The notes under the pieces: generated by a model | Database searches by the model: none | What the model saw: only the letters and a program-made list of their open reading frames with translations | What the model was told of the DNA's origin: nothing | From: Lactarius indigo | Taxonomy: Eukaryota; Basidiomycota; Agaricomycetes; Russulales; Russulaceae | Assembly: GCA_025766275.1 (NCBI GenBank) | Contig: JAFKAC010000057.1 | Location: 248,001 to 312,000 of the forward strand | Direction: 5' to 3' | Length of the DNA stretch: 64,000 nt | Made by a program: the position numbers and the translations under genes | Shown: positions 1-10,429 of the stretch, one piece after another | How the letters are laid out: the number at the start of each line of letters is the position of its first letter | Position numbering within the stretch: position 1 is the first letter of the stretch

Positions 1-456
1 CAAGCGTCACTCAGAGTGTAACGTAAATATCTATCTATACACGTGTTGTGCAAATTTTCAGCACCATTAAATGCCTTGACAATGATATAGTGTTGCGGCA
101 GCTCAAGCCAACATTTTTGCTGCCTTGGGAAATAAGATGTCGGAGATCTGAAAATATTTGGGGAGGTAGATATTCTCAAATGCTGAGGAATCCTCCGCCA
201 ACTCTAAGCGATAAAATCGGACCGTTTGTGAGTTATTTGACCAGTTCTGAACAGCTGCCGAAACATCACAACCAACTCACAATCACGCAGGGCGAAACAA
301 GACAGCAAGTGGAGATTGTATTTGATACAGACATGGTACAGTAGGGCAGTGAACTAGCTAGATGTGAGACAAGTATGTAAAGAGATACCGAGGCAGAGGG
401 AAATAGTAAACAAAACAAAAACGATGCCAAAAAATGCGTAAAGTAAGAAAAAGGTC
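1..456. other. Window start, no supported gene
   Basis: A 98-codon reading frame opens on the plus strand at 48, but its product has no recognisable motif and no intron or promoter support. The stretch is probably the 3' flank of the minus-strand gene that ends at 457. Confidence 0.3.
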
Positions 457-2320
457 TTACAATCTGCCCTTCCAGTTCTCATCTTGCGCGCGTATCCATT
501 CTTCAATCGCAGCTACCCTTCTCTCCAAGGCCACCATGCTGCTGCTGCTGGGAGACGGCACTTGCGACTCCTGGGCGGCAGAGCTTTGCTGTCGCGAGGA
601 GACCGAGGGTGGTGGGTTCGGCACCAAGACATACGGCACGAGTTTCTTCCTCTTCGATGACACGTGCCGACGGAGAGCGGGGGCTATGGAGGGGGAGTGG
701 TCGTCAATGGGAACAGGAAAGTCGGCAGCAGGGGTAGGGGGAATGGGAGTGGCGGCGGCAGGGGGAATGGCGGTAGCAGTGGTAGGAGGAACTGCAGCAG
801 CAGGGGAAGGGGCGGCGGCAGCAGAGATGATGGGAATTGAAGTGGGAGTAGGGACAGAGGGCTCAGCAGCTGCGTCTACAGCAGGGAACAGCTCCGCAGA
901 GGGTGGGACGGGCGACTCAGCTGCAGATGGTGAAACCGAAGCTGCCGAGCGAGAATGGCCATGAGATGACCCGCTGTCCAGCTTCATCCTCCCAACCATC
1001 CTTGAGGCAAACGCTACCGAGTCTGAACCCACCCTGACCCCACGCCTCGGCTGCTTCCCCTTGAGCTGCTCAAGGCGGAACTTGAAGACCTGCTTGGCCG
1101 TCAGTATCCGCCGATCTGCCTTGCCTGTCTTCGCGTTTATGGGCATCAGACTGCATTGCTGCTTCTTCTCCTTGCAGCGAATGCAAGGCCCTGTCGGCCT
1201 TGTCTGGCAGTCGACCCCTGCACGGGTGCATCGAGAGCACTATTTACATTTCCTTCAGCTGCGAATAATGAAAAGATAACGAATACGCACCTTGAACTTA
1301 TACCTCTCATACTCGTTTTCTCCCTCACCCTCTTCGCCTCCCTTTCCGTCATCATTGTCGTCGTCATTGTCGTCATTGTCGTCGTTGTCATCGTCGATCT
1401 CGTCCACCTCATCGTCCTCCTCCTCCTCCTCCTCCTCCTCCTCGATCTCGTCCTCTTCTTCATAGCCATCGTCACTGGAGCTGTCGTCGTTGCTGTTGCT
1501 GTTGTCGTCATCGTCCTCACTCTCAAACTCGTCCTCGTCATTGATTGCAGGCCTACGTTGCTGCCGTGAGGGCCCCGCATGGCGCTTCTTGGTCTTGTCG
1601 CCTGAAGGCAAAGGCCGCTTACGCTTCCTCGAATCGACCACGGCAGCAGCTTCGGCAGCCCCTTCGCGCTGCCTTCGGTTGCGGGTGGCCCTTAGCAACT
1701 GTTGGAGGAAGTCAGAATGATCAGAGGAATAGAGATATAATTACTCACCTTCTGCGACCCATCCACCTGCATTGCCACATAGTCGGCAGGTGGATCCGGC
1801 AGGATGAGCTTCACCCTCGGCAGGTGATGTGGGACCGTCTTTGGTGGTGGTCCCACATTTCGAGACTCGGCAACTGTGGGGAGACGTTGAGAAAGCAAAT
1901 GAGACAGTTTTTAATGACTCACCAAGGGTTTCCCACCAGCGACCCTCGCTCGGCAACAAGTCCGAGATGTCCTGGGGGAACTTGGCCCCAGGTTGGTAAT
2001 ACTTATGCCTCTTAAGGCCAGGGTTTGTCCTGGTGATCTCTGAAAGATCACCATCAGCGTCTAATACGATGTAGAGCGCCGCTAGTGTGGGATGCAGTGC
2101 TGGCGCCTCCCCCGAATTGTCCTTCTTGACCTGCCGAAAGACTTTTGTTGCCTTGGCCTAACTCAAATGGGGATGAGATCAAATGGAAACCTAAACAAGG
2201 ACTTACCTTCTCCTTCTCAAGGTGGCGTTTCCATTCTGCCCTGTCAGTTACGTCTCGGACTGAGACATAAGCAGCAACGGCGGCTTCGATCACTGATGCG
2301 ATGGAAAGAAGGGATGTCAT
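457..2320 (-). CDS. Unknown 554-aa acidic protein with paired CxxCx6C motifs
   Basis: I do not recognise a named function. Five exons join in phase: 2207-2320, 1923-2157, 1749-1873, 1291-1698 and 457-1239, with GT-AG introns, giving 554 aa from an ATG at 2320. Residues about 160-294 hold an RKRK-type basic patch and then a long Asp/Glu run, a likely disordered nuclear-type segment. Splicing exon 4 to exon 5 at the AG before 1239 creates two cysteine triplets of the form CxxCx6C (CSRCTRAGVDC, then CIRCKEKKQQC), which suggests metal binding. A Pro/Ala-rich linker follows, and the C-terminus (ALERRVAAIEEWIRAQ) looks like a short coiled coil. Similar cysteine-motif proteins are common in agaricomycetes, often next to mobile elements (from memory). 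It is divergent from the gene starting at 2562, with 241 bp between the two ATGs. The gene model is well supported; the function is unknown. Confidence 0.7.
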
Positions 2321-2561
2321 GGTGTTGAAGTAAAAAGAACAATGTGTTCAGCGGTGTCAATTGCCACGTCGGTTGAGGTTGTGCTAGCGACGGGTGGTGC
2401 CGCTGCCGAGCTGCCGAAATATCCATTCACAACCTGACTCAGCAGAACATGGATTCTTCTTTGCATAATAAGTAATCGAGATACTGCCGACTCATTCGAC
2501 TTATCGCTACATCATCAGACCACTCCACGCAGACCATTTCCACTCAGAAAATTCTACTTTC
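2321..2561. promoter_or_regulatory. Divergent intergenic promoter region
   Basis: These 241 bp separate the ATGs of two head-to-head genes and must hold both promoters. No convincing TATA box or other motif was picked out by eye. Confidence 0.35.
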
Positions 2562-2736
2562 ATGTCTCAATCTCGCTCTCCCCTTTCGATATTGGTCAGC
2601 ACTCAACAGCTCAGGATCAGTGAAGATCCACTTCTATCTGCCGAAGGTCAAGACGATTATGGCATGGGTGGGGAGTCATCCCCAGAAAGTAAACACAGCT
2701 TTGGGATGGATGGATCGCTGTCTCCGGTAGCTCAGG

Positions 2737-2741
2737 ATGAC
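2737..2741. repeat. Target-site duplication ATGAC, left copy
   Basis: ATGAC directly precedes the TG of the left LTR and recurs directly after the CA of the right LTR at 10430-10434. Five-bp duplications are typical of Ty3/gypsy integrases. Confidence 0.93.
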
Positions 2742-3205
2742 TGTAACGCCGTCACGACGTTAGCTCGACTTGAGCTCGGTTAAGGCGACTCTTATGACTT
2801 AGCTGATCACGCGCGGAGGCGTATGGCTTCAAAGGCGGGTTCCAGATGTACGCAGACACTGAGAATACAAGTAAGGGCCTTCCCTTGATGGAAGGCGCGT
2901 CGTTAGAGATGAGGATGAAAGAGAAGAAGTGACGATTGAAGAAGACCAAGATGGCGTGTCTTGGTCTTCCGCAGCTATCTTAAATACAAGAAGAGCAGGC
3001 TTTCAAGCGCTGCTATGAGTCACCGTAATGTAGCGTCCAACGTATCGCGTAAGTACCGCAGTCCTAATACTACTACTACCTGTACTAGGATCGAGTCATC
3101 CGTCAATGCCTAACTCCTATCGTAAACCCCGAGTCCGTGACTAATATACCTTACAGCCGTAGCCACAACCGGTACAGTAAGGGTCCGATGCGCATAACCG
3201 TAACA
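2742..3205 (-). repeat. 3' LTR of chromovirus 1
   Basis: 464 bp, starting TGTAACGCC and ending CCGTAACA on the plus strand. It matches the copy at 9966-10429 base for base as far as I can compare by eye. It carries the same TATA-like TATTTAAG and inverted repeat as the 5' LTR. Confidence 0.95.
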
Positions 3206-3220
3206 TCACCCCCTTTTCAG
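3206..3220 (-). other. Polypurine tract of chromovirus 1
   Basis: Read on the minus strand, CTGAAAAGGGGGTGA directly abuts the 3' LTR. This is the expected site and composition of the plus-strand primer in LTR retrotransposons. Confidence 0.88.
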
Positions 3221-3235
3221 CTTGAGTCCCCAGAC

Positions 3236-6200
3236 TCACCGAAAGTCCCTAGCCGTCCACGTAGACTGCTCATCACTGATCCGCTCGAATACATTAGCCC
3301 TCTCCAGGCGGTAGATGCAGTCCCGCTTGTCGTCCCTTGCTGACAGCCGCATTGCCTGAAGTTGGCGAATGCGGGCCGCAAGCCGCTCTTCCTCATACGC
3401 GGCTGCTCGATAACGCGTCACCTCCGCAGTCAGGGACTCGTCCCCAATGCGGTTCAGTGCACGGTCCGTAACCTTGTCGGAGGCGAGGATGACTAGATCC
3501 TCATGGGCGATGAAGGCGCGTCCCACGGCCGATAGCATCGGAAAGGCGTATAGAGGTTTGCCGTATAGATGGGGAGAGCCGGGGATGAGCCCCAACACAA
3601 AAGGGTTCGCACCTCCGACAATCTGAACATGGCTGGCGTTCCTCTCTACGCCGTCGGGCCCGGTGATGGGGAAATGAATGTAATGGGGCTGTCGATTCGC
3701 CCTGAACCCTTCAGGCGCAAGGACCTGCGCAGGGTCGTCGTCGTGCGTAATGGGGGTGTGAAATGCGACGCCGGGCAGTCGCACACGTCCTCGAGACATG
3801 GGGGTTCCGTCGGTGTGGACAAGCCATGGGGTAATTCGGGGATTAGTAGGGTGGCTGTGCGTTCGAAGGAGGGGGTGTCTGACCGGGTAGTAATCCTCGT
3901 CGTCAGCGTGAGCTTCGTCGTTAGGGAGCGCTGCCTGCGCTGCCGCAACTCGCTCAATCTCTTCTGCGCTAAGCGCAGTTGTTTGTCGGCCCACTCCTTC
4001 GCCATCCTCCGCCAGTCCTCCGCTGCTTCTAACTCCTGTTGGGTCTTCGAGGGGACGGTCGGCGGGGAGAATTCCCCTTGTGCCAATGAGATCGTCACCT
4101 GGGGGGATAATGGCGACGGGTTCCCGATTGCCGTTGTCGTCTCTGAAGATGTGAGCGACGGCATGCTGCTGCTCGCCGTCGGGCTGGTGAGTCGGGTCGG
4201 GGAACCTCTGTAAGACATTAGCCCACTCTTGAGCGGTGATATGCCCCGCTCGTATGCTTGCAGGTGTGTACGGAGTGAGCTGGACCGGTTGAACCACGGT
4301 TTCTTCGTCGTCTTCGACGAGGTTGGCGGCGTCTTGTGCGACTTGGTCGAGGAGGATCGCCGTGGTGACATGTCTGAGAGGAGAGGTGGGCATAGACGTC
4401 TGAGTGGATCGGAGGTAAGAGGGATACTCTTCTTGATCGTCCATGGGCTGGCTTTTAAGAGATCGCACGCCTATGCGGCCCTCTTGATACGCCTTGATCG
4501 CATCTGGTGCAAACACGTCATCTTTGTCGACCCACTGATTCTCCGAGTCCGGATAACCCTTCCATTTGATGAGGTACTGAAGCCTCTTGCGGCGGCCGGA
4601 ATGCCGCGAGTCTAGGATGGCCTCGACTTCATATTCCTCTTCTCCTTCCACAAGATCCGGTGGTGGTCGTGGAAAGTTTTCGCCATGAAAGGCCGTCCGT
4701 TTGTACGGCGTGAGAAGATCGATGTGAAACACTGGATGGATGCTCCACTGCGTGGGAAGTTCAAGGCGGTAGTTATATGGGGACATCACCTGTACTACTT
4801 TAAATGGTCCGTGGCGTCGCGCCGCTAGTTTCGCTGTGGGTTGATTGGTCCGTAGGTGCCTTCCTTCCAGCCACACCTGATCACCGACTTGATATCGTGG
4901 GGTATCTTTGTGCCGAACCCAGCTGTCCTGTGCCTTTTTGATAAGATCTTGGGCAAGCCGGCGTGCCTCCTTTAATTGTGTTAGTCTGGTGATCGCGTTT
5001 GGGATTGGAGATGGCTTATCCGTCCAATCGGCAGTCGGATTGTACCCCATCAGAAGCATGAACGGCGATTGTTTCGTGTGTTCATGAGGCCAATTGTTGT
5101 GAGCGAATTCTGCTATCGGGAGATACGCCGCCCAATTATCTTGACGCTCGTTGGCCCAGAACCGTAGATATTGTTCAAGCCATTGATTGGTCCGTTCTGA
5201 CTGTCCGTCCGTGCGTGGGTGATAAGCCGTGGAAATGTTCTGTTGGATGCCCAATATGCGGCATACTTCTCGTGTGAATTTGGAGGTAAACCGGGGGTCT
5301 CGGTCACTAATAATTTTACGCGGTAGTCCGAACCGTTTGAACACATGATTGACATACAGAATGGCGGTCCCTTCTGCTGTGATCTCCTCGTTGCAGGGAA
5401 TGAATATGGATGCTTTGCTGCAGTCATGGTCAGTAACGGTCAAGATACTGTCGTACGATTGTGAGATCGGCAGTTTGGTGATGAAGTCAAGGGCGATGGT
5501 ATGGAAGGGAGAGGCGTCCTTGACAGTGGTGATTGGGTGTAATGGTGTGCGGGTTGGTCTTGTATTGACTTTGATTCGCTGACAGTCAGCACATCCTGTA
5601 ACATACTCGTAGACATCCCGGCGGATACTTGGCCACCAGTGATGTCGTTCTACGATCCGTTGTGTCCTGCTTATTCCAGGATGTCCGTGTACCGGTGGGT
5701 CGTGATGGTCTTGTATAATGGCCCGGTACGCTGTCGTGGGCCCCATGACTACCAGTCGTCCATCCTTGTACCATTCTCCCTCTATCTTTTTGAGGCGATG
5801 GGCATCGATCCAGCCCTTGATTATGGCGGGGTCTTGTTGTCGCCTCGGCGGTTGCATCATCGGGTGTATTTCCAGCGTGCGCGCAGCATTAGTGGCTCGT
5901 ATGAATACCTCTGGAGGTAAGACGACCACACCTTGGTTGTCTCCCTCTCCTTGGTCGTAATCTGGCCGTCGTGATAACGCATCTGCTCTGCCATTGTTCT
6001 TCCCTTTGATGTGATGGATCTCGAAGTCGTACTCCATTAATTCTAGTACTTCTCGAGCGACTCTTCGACTAATCTTTTGCGGGGTTTTCCAGTACTGGAG
6101 ATTTAGGTGGTCTGAGAATATTTTGATCTTGTGCGGAGACCCTGCGAGCAGAGGTCTCCAGTGGCGAAGGGCTTTGACAATGGCAAGAAGTTCTAGGTCG

Positions 6201-7980
6201 TAGATGTCGTAATTTCGCTCCGCTTCATTCAGCGTTGCCGAATAATATCCTATGGGATGCTTGCGACCATCATTTTTCTTTTGTAGGAGTACTGCGCCTA
6301 CCGCGAATCCTGACGCGTCAACCTCTAGTTCGAACTGATCTTGTAAGTTGGGGTGTGCTAGTACTGGTTCTTCTGTTACGAGTCGTTTGAGGGTTTTGAA
6401 GGCCCGTTCTTCATCGTCTCCCCAGCTCCACTCGACATCTTTCCTTGTTAGCCGGTTGAGTGGTCGTGCGTGGGTTGCGAAACCTCGGATAAAAAGGCGG
6501 TAAAAGTTACAGAAACCCAAAAATGACCGTACGTCCCTGACCTTGGTTGGTGTTGGCCAGTCTTTGATGCCGCGAACTTTTACCGGGTCCATACGCGTTA
6601 CCCCCTTTTCAAGGATTACCCCCAGGTAATCCATCCGAGGTTGATGGAAAAGGCATTTTTCGAGCTTGAAGTAGAGGTCATGTTCCTGGGCGACGCGAAG
6701 AACGTCCGTTACCGCGGCTATGTGGTCAGAGGATGTAGCGCCTTCCCGCGTGGCGATGCCGATATCGTCCATGTAGACACGAATGACGGTGCCGCGAAGT
6801 TCGTGCTTCACGATGGTATCACGATAGATGTGGTTCATCATCGTTTGGAAGGTGGCCGGCGAGTTGGTGAGACCGAAGAACATTACCGTTGGCTCAAAGA
6901 GGCCAAACTTGGTCTTGAAGGCCGCCTTCTCCTGATCGCCGTCTCGTATTCGGATATTGTTATACCCCCAGCGAATGTCGAGCTTCGTGTAGATGTGAGC
7001 GTTACTGAGGTCGTAGATGAGATCTTGAATTAGGGGGAGTGGGTATTGATTTCGTATAGTATGCGAATTGATGGTGCGATAATCCTGTACGGGGCGTAGC
7101 TTTCCGTCCTTCTTTTTGACAAAGAAGAATGAGGATGCATACGGGGATATGGAGGGTCGCAGATACCCTTGCCGCAGTTTTTCGTCTAGAAATTCCTTGA
7201 GTTTCCCTTCTTCTTCTTGCGTTAGTGGGTATATTTTGCAGTCTATTGCTGAAGGGGTACCCGGCTTGAAGTCTATTGCGTGGTCCCACGGCCTGGCGGG
7301 GGGGAATCGTTGTGATGCTTCTTCACTGAAGAGCTGTTGGAAGGCGTGGTAGACTGCCGGCAGTTCTACGGGTTTTTCCTCCCCTTTTGCCTGGATGGCT
7401 AGTTCTGTAGACGTAGTTGCCCGTACGTACGTGTCCTCCTTGTCTAATTCGAGGGCTATTGCTTCTTTTTCGTCGTTAGTTAGAGCGGTTGCGATGACGG
7501 TGTGACGGTCTAGACTGTCCTGTGTGCTGATCACGATTGGCATGACCTTTTCATGTATGACCGCGTCTCGCCAATTAATGGTTGGTTCGTAGGTTGCCAA
7601 CCAGGGATAGCCTAGGACCATTTCTTCGTTTCCGAGATTCGTGATAAGGAATCTCATGGTTCTATGATATCCGTTGGCGTATACATCCAGATCGGTGAAG
7701 TGAGTGATGGACCCAGCTTTGTTCTCCGTACTGTCTATGTTCCAGACCTTCCGCGGTCGGATCAACTGTTGGATCCCTATACCCATCTTCTTGATGAAAT
7801 TCGGGTGTATGAAGTTATCGGTGGCCCCTGAGTCCACCAGTGCTTTTATGTCGGCCATTCGGTAATTCGTACGAATCGAGACTGGAATTCGAAGAGAGCG
7901 AAAGCGCGTCATGATTACAGAATTACAATTTAAAGCCCTCACCCAGGCCGATGGGTTCAGGCGCTCCGAAAACCCTCTTT
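3236..7980 (-). CDS. pol: Pol polyprotein of chromovirus 1 (PR-RT-RH-IN-chromodomain)
   Basis: Copies the element's RNA into DNA and integrates it. The open frame runs from 8176 to 3236, but translation is expected to enter by -1 frameshifting near 7980. Domains in order: aspartic protease (LVDSGATDNFI), reverse transcriptase (VYMDDIG), RNase H (ELEVDASGFAVGAVLL), integrase zinc module (HPGISRTQRI, then CADCQ), integrase core (ALDFITKLP, SDRDPRF, then the final Glu in DGQSERTNQW), and a chromodomain (YEVEAILDSR, YLIKWKGYPDSENQW) near codons 1170-1235 of the open frame. About 400 residues follow the chromodomain, ending in a charged helical segment. That tail is conserved in the second element and I cannot name it. 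No stop codons are seen, so the protein looks active. Confidence 0.93.
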
Positions 7981-9945
7981 TCCCCATAGATCCTGCAATA
8001 TCAGGTCTTTTACTTCGTCTGGTGCGTTTGCAACTCCGGTGAGCCATTCTTTGGCACGTTCTTTGGCTGTTTTGCTGGTCGAAGCAGCCTGTATCTGGGC
8101 TGGCGGCGACTCTTGTGTGTAGTAATCGGTTTCCGTCGTCCGGACACTGGAGGGTCCGGGATTCTGTGATTGCCACTGTCGCAGTTGCCTAGGATGGGGG
8201 CAATTTCGTGAGAGATGACCTGGTGCGTGACAGTTGTAACATAACACCGTCCTTAGGTCTCGTCGCGACCCTCCCCTTCCTCGGCCCCGGACTCCTGGCC
8301 CTCCTCTCGGCGGGTAGGGAGGTGAGTTAGTATATGGTGGTTGACTATAGTCGATCTCTTCCAACCCTGCCAGTCGTGCCTTGGTTCGGTCAGCGGAAGT
8401 GTCCATTGCCCACGGGTTGGCAAGGTTCTGGGGGACGGTCCATCCTGCGTTTCCTGTCTTTTTGGGCTTGTTGTCTTTGTATTCATCCACCCGTGCACGG
8501 ATATGGATGTAGTTGCGTTGTCTTCGGAGCGTCGCTCGCTTCCATTCGTCGAATGTCTCCGGTTTGTCCAGGTCGTAGGTTTTCTCGTAGAGTTTCTTGG
8601 GTAGCCCCTTGGTGAAGAGGTCGATCGTTTGGGGGTCATTGAGGCGGTATCCGGCCTTTCTGGCGGCTTCTTCGAACTCGTTGACGTACTTATCAATGTC
8701 TCCGTCAACCATTTTGAGCCCTTTTCTAAGAAGTGCTTGAGCTTGTTCGCGTTCGAGGGTGTTGACGAACCTTTGGTTAAATCCCTCTGCTACTGCATTC
8801 CATAGATTGCGCGTGTGCTGGTCTATTCCTCGTTGTATCTGCCGATTGAGCCATTTGAGGTACGAAAGCACCCATTCGCTGACTGATACCCCTTTTATAT
8901 AGGACAGAAACAGGAGGCTTCGTCGATAGTCATTGCGCATAACGGGGGTGTCGAGGTTCATTCCCCAATAGACATGCCATTGCGTGAGGAACGAATCCAC
9001 TTTAGTGCGATCGCCGTCGAAGATGGTGGGAGGTTCACCGGTTAGTTTTTCATGCCCTTGTCCTCCTCCTCCTGCACCTCCTCCGCCGCCGCCTCCTCCT
9101 CCCGGGGGTCCTCCTTCCGGTGGGTTGTTCGGGAGATCGGGTGGATTTCCTCCTCTCTCTGGGCGTCGGGGAAAGTCATCTCCGGGTGGTCCTCCCCATC
9201 CTGGTGGGGGGTCTAGTGGCATTCCTCGTCTTCCTCCCTCCCCTGACGGGGGGTCTCCCTGGTCGGGTCCAATGGCTCGAAAGATTGCTGCGTCATCTGC
9301 AGTCATACGATGTCCCGTTTCAGGGTTAATAGGCATAAGGTTGCGCTGAGATTCTTGTCTAATTGCTTCGGCCGCTTCTCGTGCCGCTTGCTCCCTAACG
9401 GTCATGATTTCTTCGGCTGTCATGGTGGTAGTTGCCATTTCTGCTGCCGGTGACCGCACGTGAATGACTTCTGGTTGTTCTGAGATATGCAGGGACTCAG
9501 CTCGTTGGATGGTGTATTGTTCAATAGGTCCGACACTTGCGGGTCGATTTTCTTCGCTTTGTTCGTCTTCTTCAGTTTCCTCGCTGACTGCCTCTCCAGT
9601 GGAGTGTTCTCGCAGCTGGCCGTCAATAGGGCCCCAATCGGCTCGTGAATTGAGTTCGCGTGCGTCGATGTCGCACTGATATTGTCTTCCTGTTGGTCTG
9701 ATGACGTCCCAATGGTGGTCTATGGGATTCCACGTAACCTCTACCCAGCACAGGTGATCGAAATTGAACTCAACAGGTCTGAACCTCGTAGGTCCGTTGA
9801 ATTCCACAAAGTATCCGGTTTCGTCTCCTCGATCTCTCCACCTAGCTGCTCCTAGGAATCGGGTTGGTACGTTTCGGTCTCCTCTTCGGTCTAGATGATA
9901 GGGACGGAAATTCGTCCACTGTTCTCTGGTATTAACAGTCGCCAC
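7957..9945 (-). CDS. gag: Gag protein of chromovirus 1
   Basis: Structural protein of the retrotransposon particle. The 662-codon frame has an N-terminal part of unknown fold, a Pro/Gly-rich low-complexity linker around residues 230-300, a helical retrotransposon-gag core (including WNAVAEGFNQRFVNTLE), and a single CCHC zinc knuckle, CYNCHAPGHLSRNC, near the C-terminus. The frame opens with GTG at 9943-9945 rather than ATG, and no in-frame ATG lies between the LTR and that point. The first in-frame ATG is about 165 codons further in. Either the start codon has mutated, a non-AUG start is used, or a shorter Gag is made. The end overlaps pol, which lies in the -1 frame. Confidence 0.9.
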   Translation of the reverse strand: MATVNTREQWTNFRPYHLDRRGDRNVPTRFLGAARWRDRGDETGYFVEFNGPTRFRPVEFNFDHLCWVEVTWNPIDHHWDVIRPTGRQYQCDIDARELNSRADWGPIDGQLREHSTGEAVSEETEEDEQSEENRPASVGPIEQYTIQRAESLHISEQPEVIHVRSPAAEMATTTMTAEEIMTVREQAAREAAEAIRQESQRNLMPINPETGHRMTADDAAIFRAIGPDQGDPPSGEGGRRGMPLDPPPGWGGPPGDDFPRRPERGGNPPDLPNNPPEGGPPGGGGGGGGGAGGGGQGHEKLTGEPPTIFDGDRTKVDSFLTQWHVYWGMNLDTPVMRNDYRRSLLFLSYIKGVSVSEWVLSYLKWLNRQIQRGIDQHTRNLWNAVAEGFNQRFVNTLEREQAQALLRKGLKMVDGDIDKYVNEFEEAARKAGYRLNDPQTIDLFTKGLPKKLYEKTYDLDKPETFDEWKRATLRRQRNYIHIRARVDEYKDNKPKKTGNAGWTVPQNLANPWAMDTSADRTKARLAGLEEIDYSQPPYTNSPPYPPRGGPGVRGRGRGGSRRDLRTVLCYNCHAPGHLSRNCPHPRQLRQWQSQNPGPSSVRTTETDYYTQESPPAQIQAASTSKTAKERAKEWLTGVANAPDEVKDLILQDLWGKEGFRSA
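7978..7984 (-). promoter_or_regulatory. -1 ribosomal frameshift heptamer G GGA AAA
   Basis: In the gag frame the codons are TGG GGA AAA GAG, so G-GGA-AAA fits the X-XXY-YYZ slippery rule. It lies seven codons before the gag stop. A one-base back-slip leads directly into the pol frame (GKRGFSERL). Pol is in the -1 frame relative to gag. No downstream pseudoknot was worked out. Confidence 0.72.
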
Positions 9946-9952
9946 AATGAAT

Positions 9953-9963
9953 ATCTTGGTCTT
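9953..9963 (-). other. Self-priming primer-binding site of chromovirus 1
   Basis: On the minus strand AAGACCAAGAT lies 2 nt inside the 5' LTR. It does not look like the 3' end of a common primer tRNA. It is perfectly complementary over 11 nt to ATCTTGGTCTT within the LTR (10166-10176), about 34 bp downstream of a TATA-like box, where the transcript should start. This matches the self-priming known for Tf1/sushi elements, whose 11-nt RNA 5' end anneals to the primer-binding site. Confidence 0.7.
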
Positions 9964-9965
9964 AA

Positions 9966-10429
9966 TGTAACGCCGTCACGACGTTAGCTCGACTTGAGCT
10001 CGGTTAAGGCGACTCTTATGACTTAGCTGATCACGCGCGGAGGCGTATGGCTTCAAAGGCGGGTTCCAGATGTACGCAGACACTGAGAATACAAGTAAGG
10101 GCCTTCCCTTGATGGAAGGCGCGTCGTTAGAGATGAGGATGAAAGAGAAGAAGTGACGATTGAAGAAGACCAAGATGGCGTGTCTTGGTCTTCCGCAGCT
10201 ATCTTAAATACAAGAAGAGCAGGCTTTCAAGCGCTGCTATGAGTCACCGTAATGTAGCGTCCAACGTATCGCGTAAGTACCGCAGTCCTAATACTACTAC
10301 TACCTGTACTAGGATCGAGTCATCCGTCAATGCCTAACTCCTATCGTAAACCCCGAGTCCGTGACTAATATACCTTACAGCCGTAGCCACAACCGGTACA
10401 GTAAGGGTCCGATGCGCATAACCGTAACA
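9966..10429 (-). repeat. 5' LTR of chromovirus 1
   Basis: 464 bp, identical in length and, by eye, in sequence to the 3' LTR. It serves as the element's promoter. On the minus strand TATTTAAG starts at 10210 and the predicted transcript start ATCTTGG is at 10176. An inverted repeat (GAAGACCAAGA and TCTTGGTCTTC, 6-nt loop) overlaps that start. Confidence 0.95.
10203..10210 (-). promoter_or_regulatory. TATA-like box in the 5' LTR
   Basis: TATTTAAG on the minus strand, 34 bp upstream of the predicted RNA start at 10176. The spacing suits an RNA polymerase II promoter, and the motif is conserved at the matching place in the LTR of the second element (near 19338). Confidence 0.5.

Larger units (their letters stand above)
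2742..10429 (-). mobile_element. Complete Ty3/gypsy chromovirus (LTR retrotransposon)
   Basis: A full 7,688-bp LTR retrotransposon transcribed on the minus strand: 5' LTR 9966-10429, primer-binding site 9953-9963, gag, pol with protease, RT, RNase H, integrase and chromodomain, polypurine tract 3206-3220, and 3' LTR 2742-3205. Both LTRs are 464 bp and look identical; a perfect 5-bp target duplication flanks the element. Together these mean a very recent insertion. The reading frames are long and uninterrupted, apart from the missing ATG at the start of gag. The chromodomain and the self-complementary primer-binding site place it with the Tf1/sushi-like chromoviruses of fungi. It sits inside exon 1 of the 376-aa repeat protein gene. 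Confidence 0.95.

Noticed and set aside
457..964. Plus-strand frame rich in Gly, Ala and Glu
   Set aside because: It is the antisense shadow of the Pro/Ala/Ser-rich exon 5 of the minus-strand gene, which has splice and phase support.
1156..1569. Plus-strand hydrophobic frame resembling a membrane protein
   Set aside because: Antisense of the poly-acidic stretch: GAC/GAA codons read backwards give Val, Leu, Ile and Phe. Not a real transmembrane gene.
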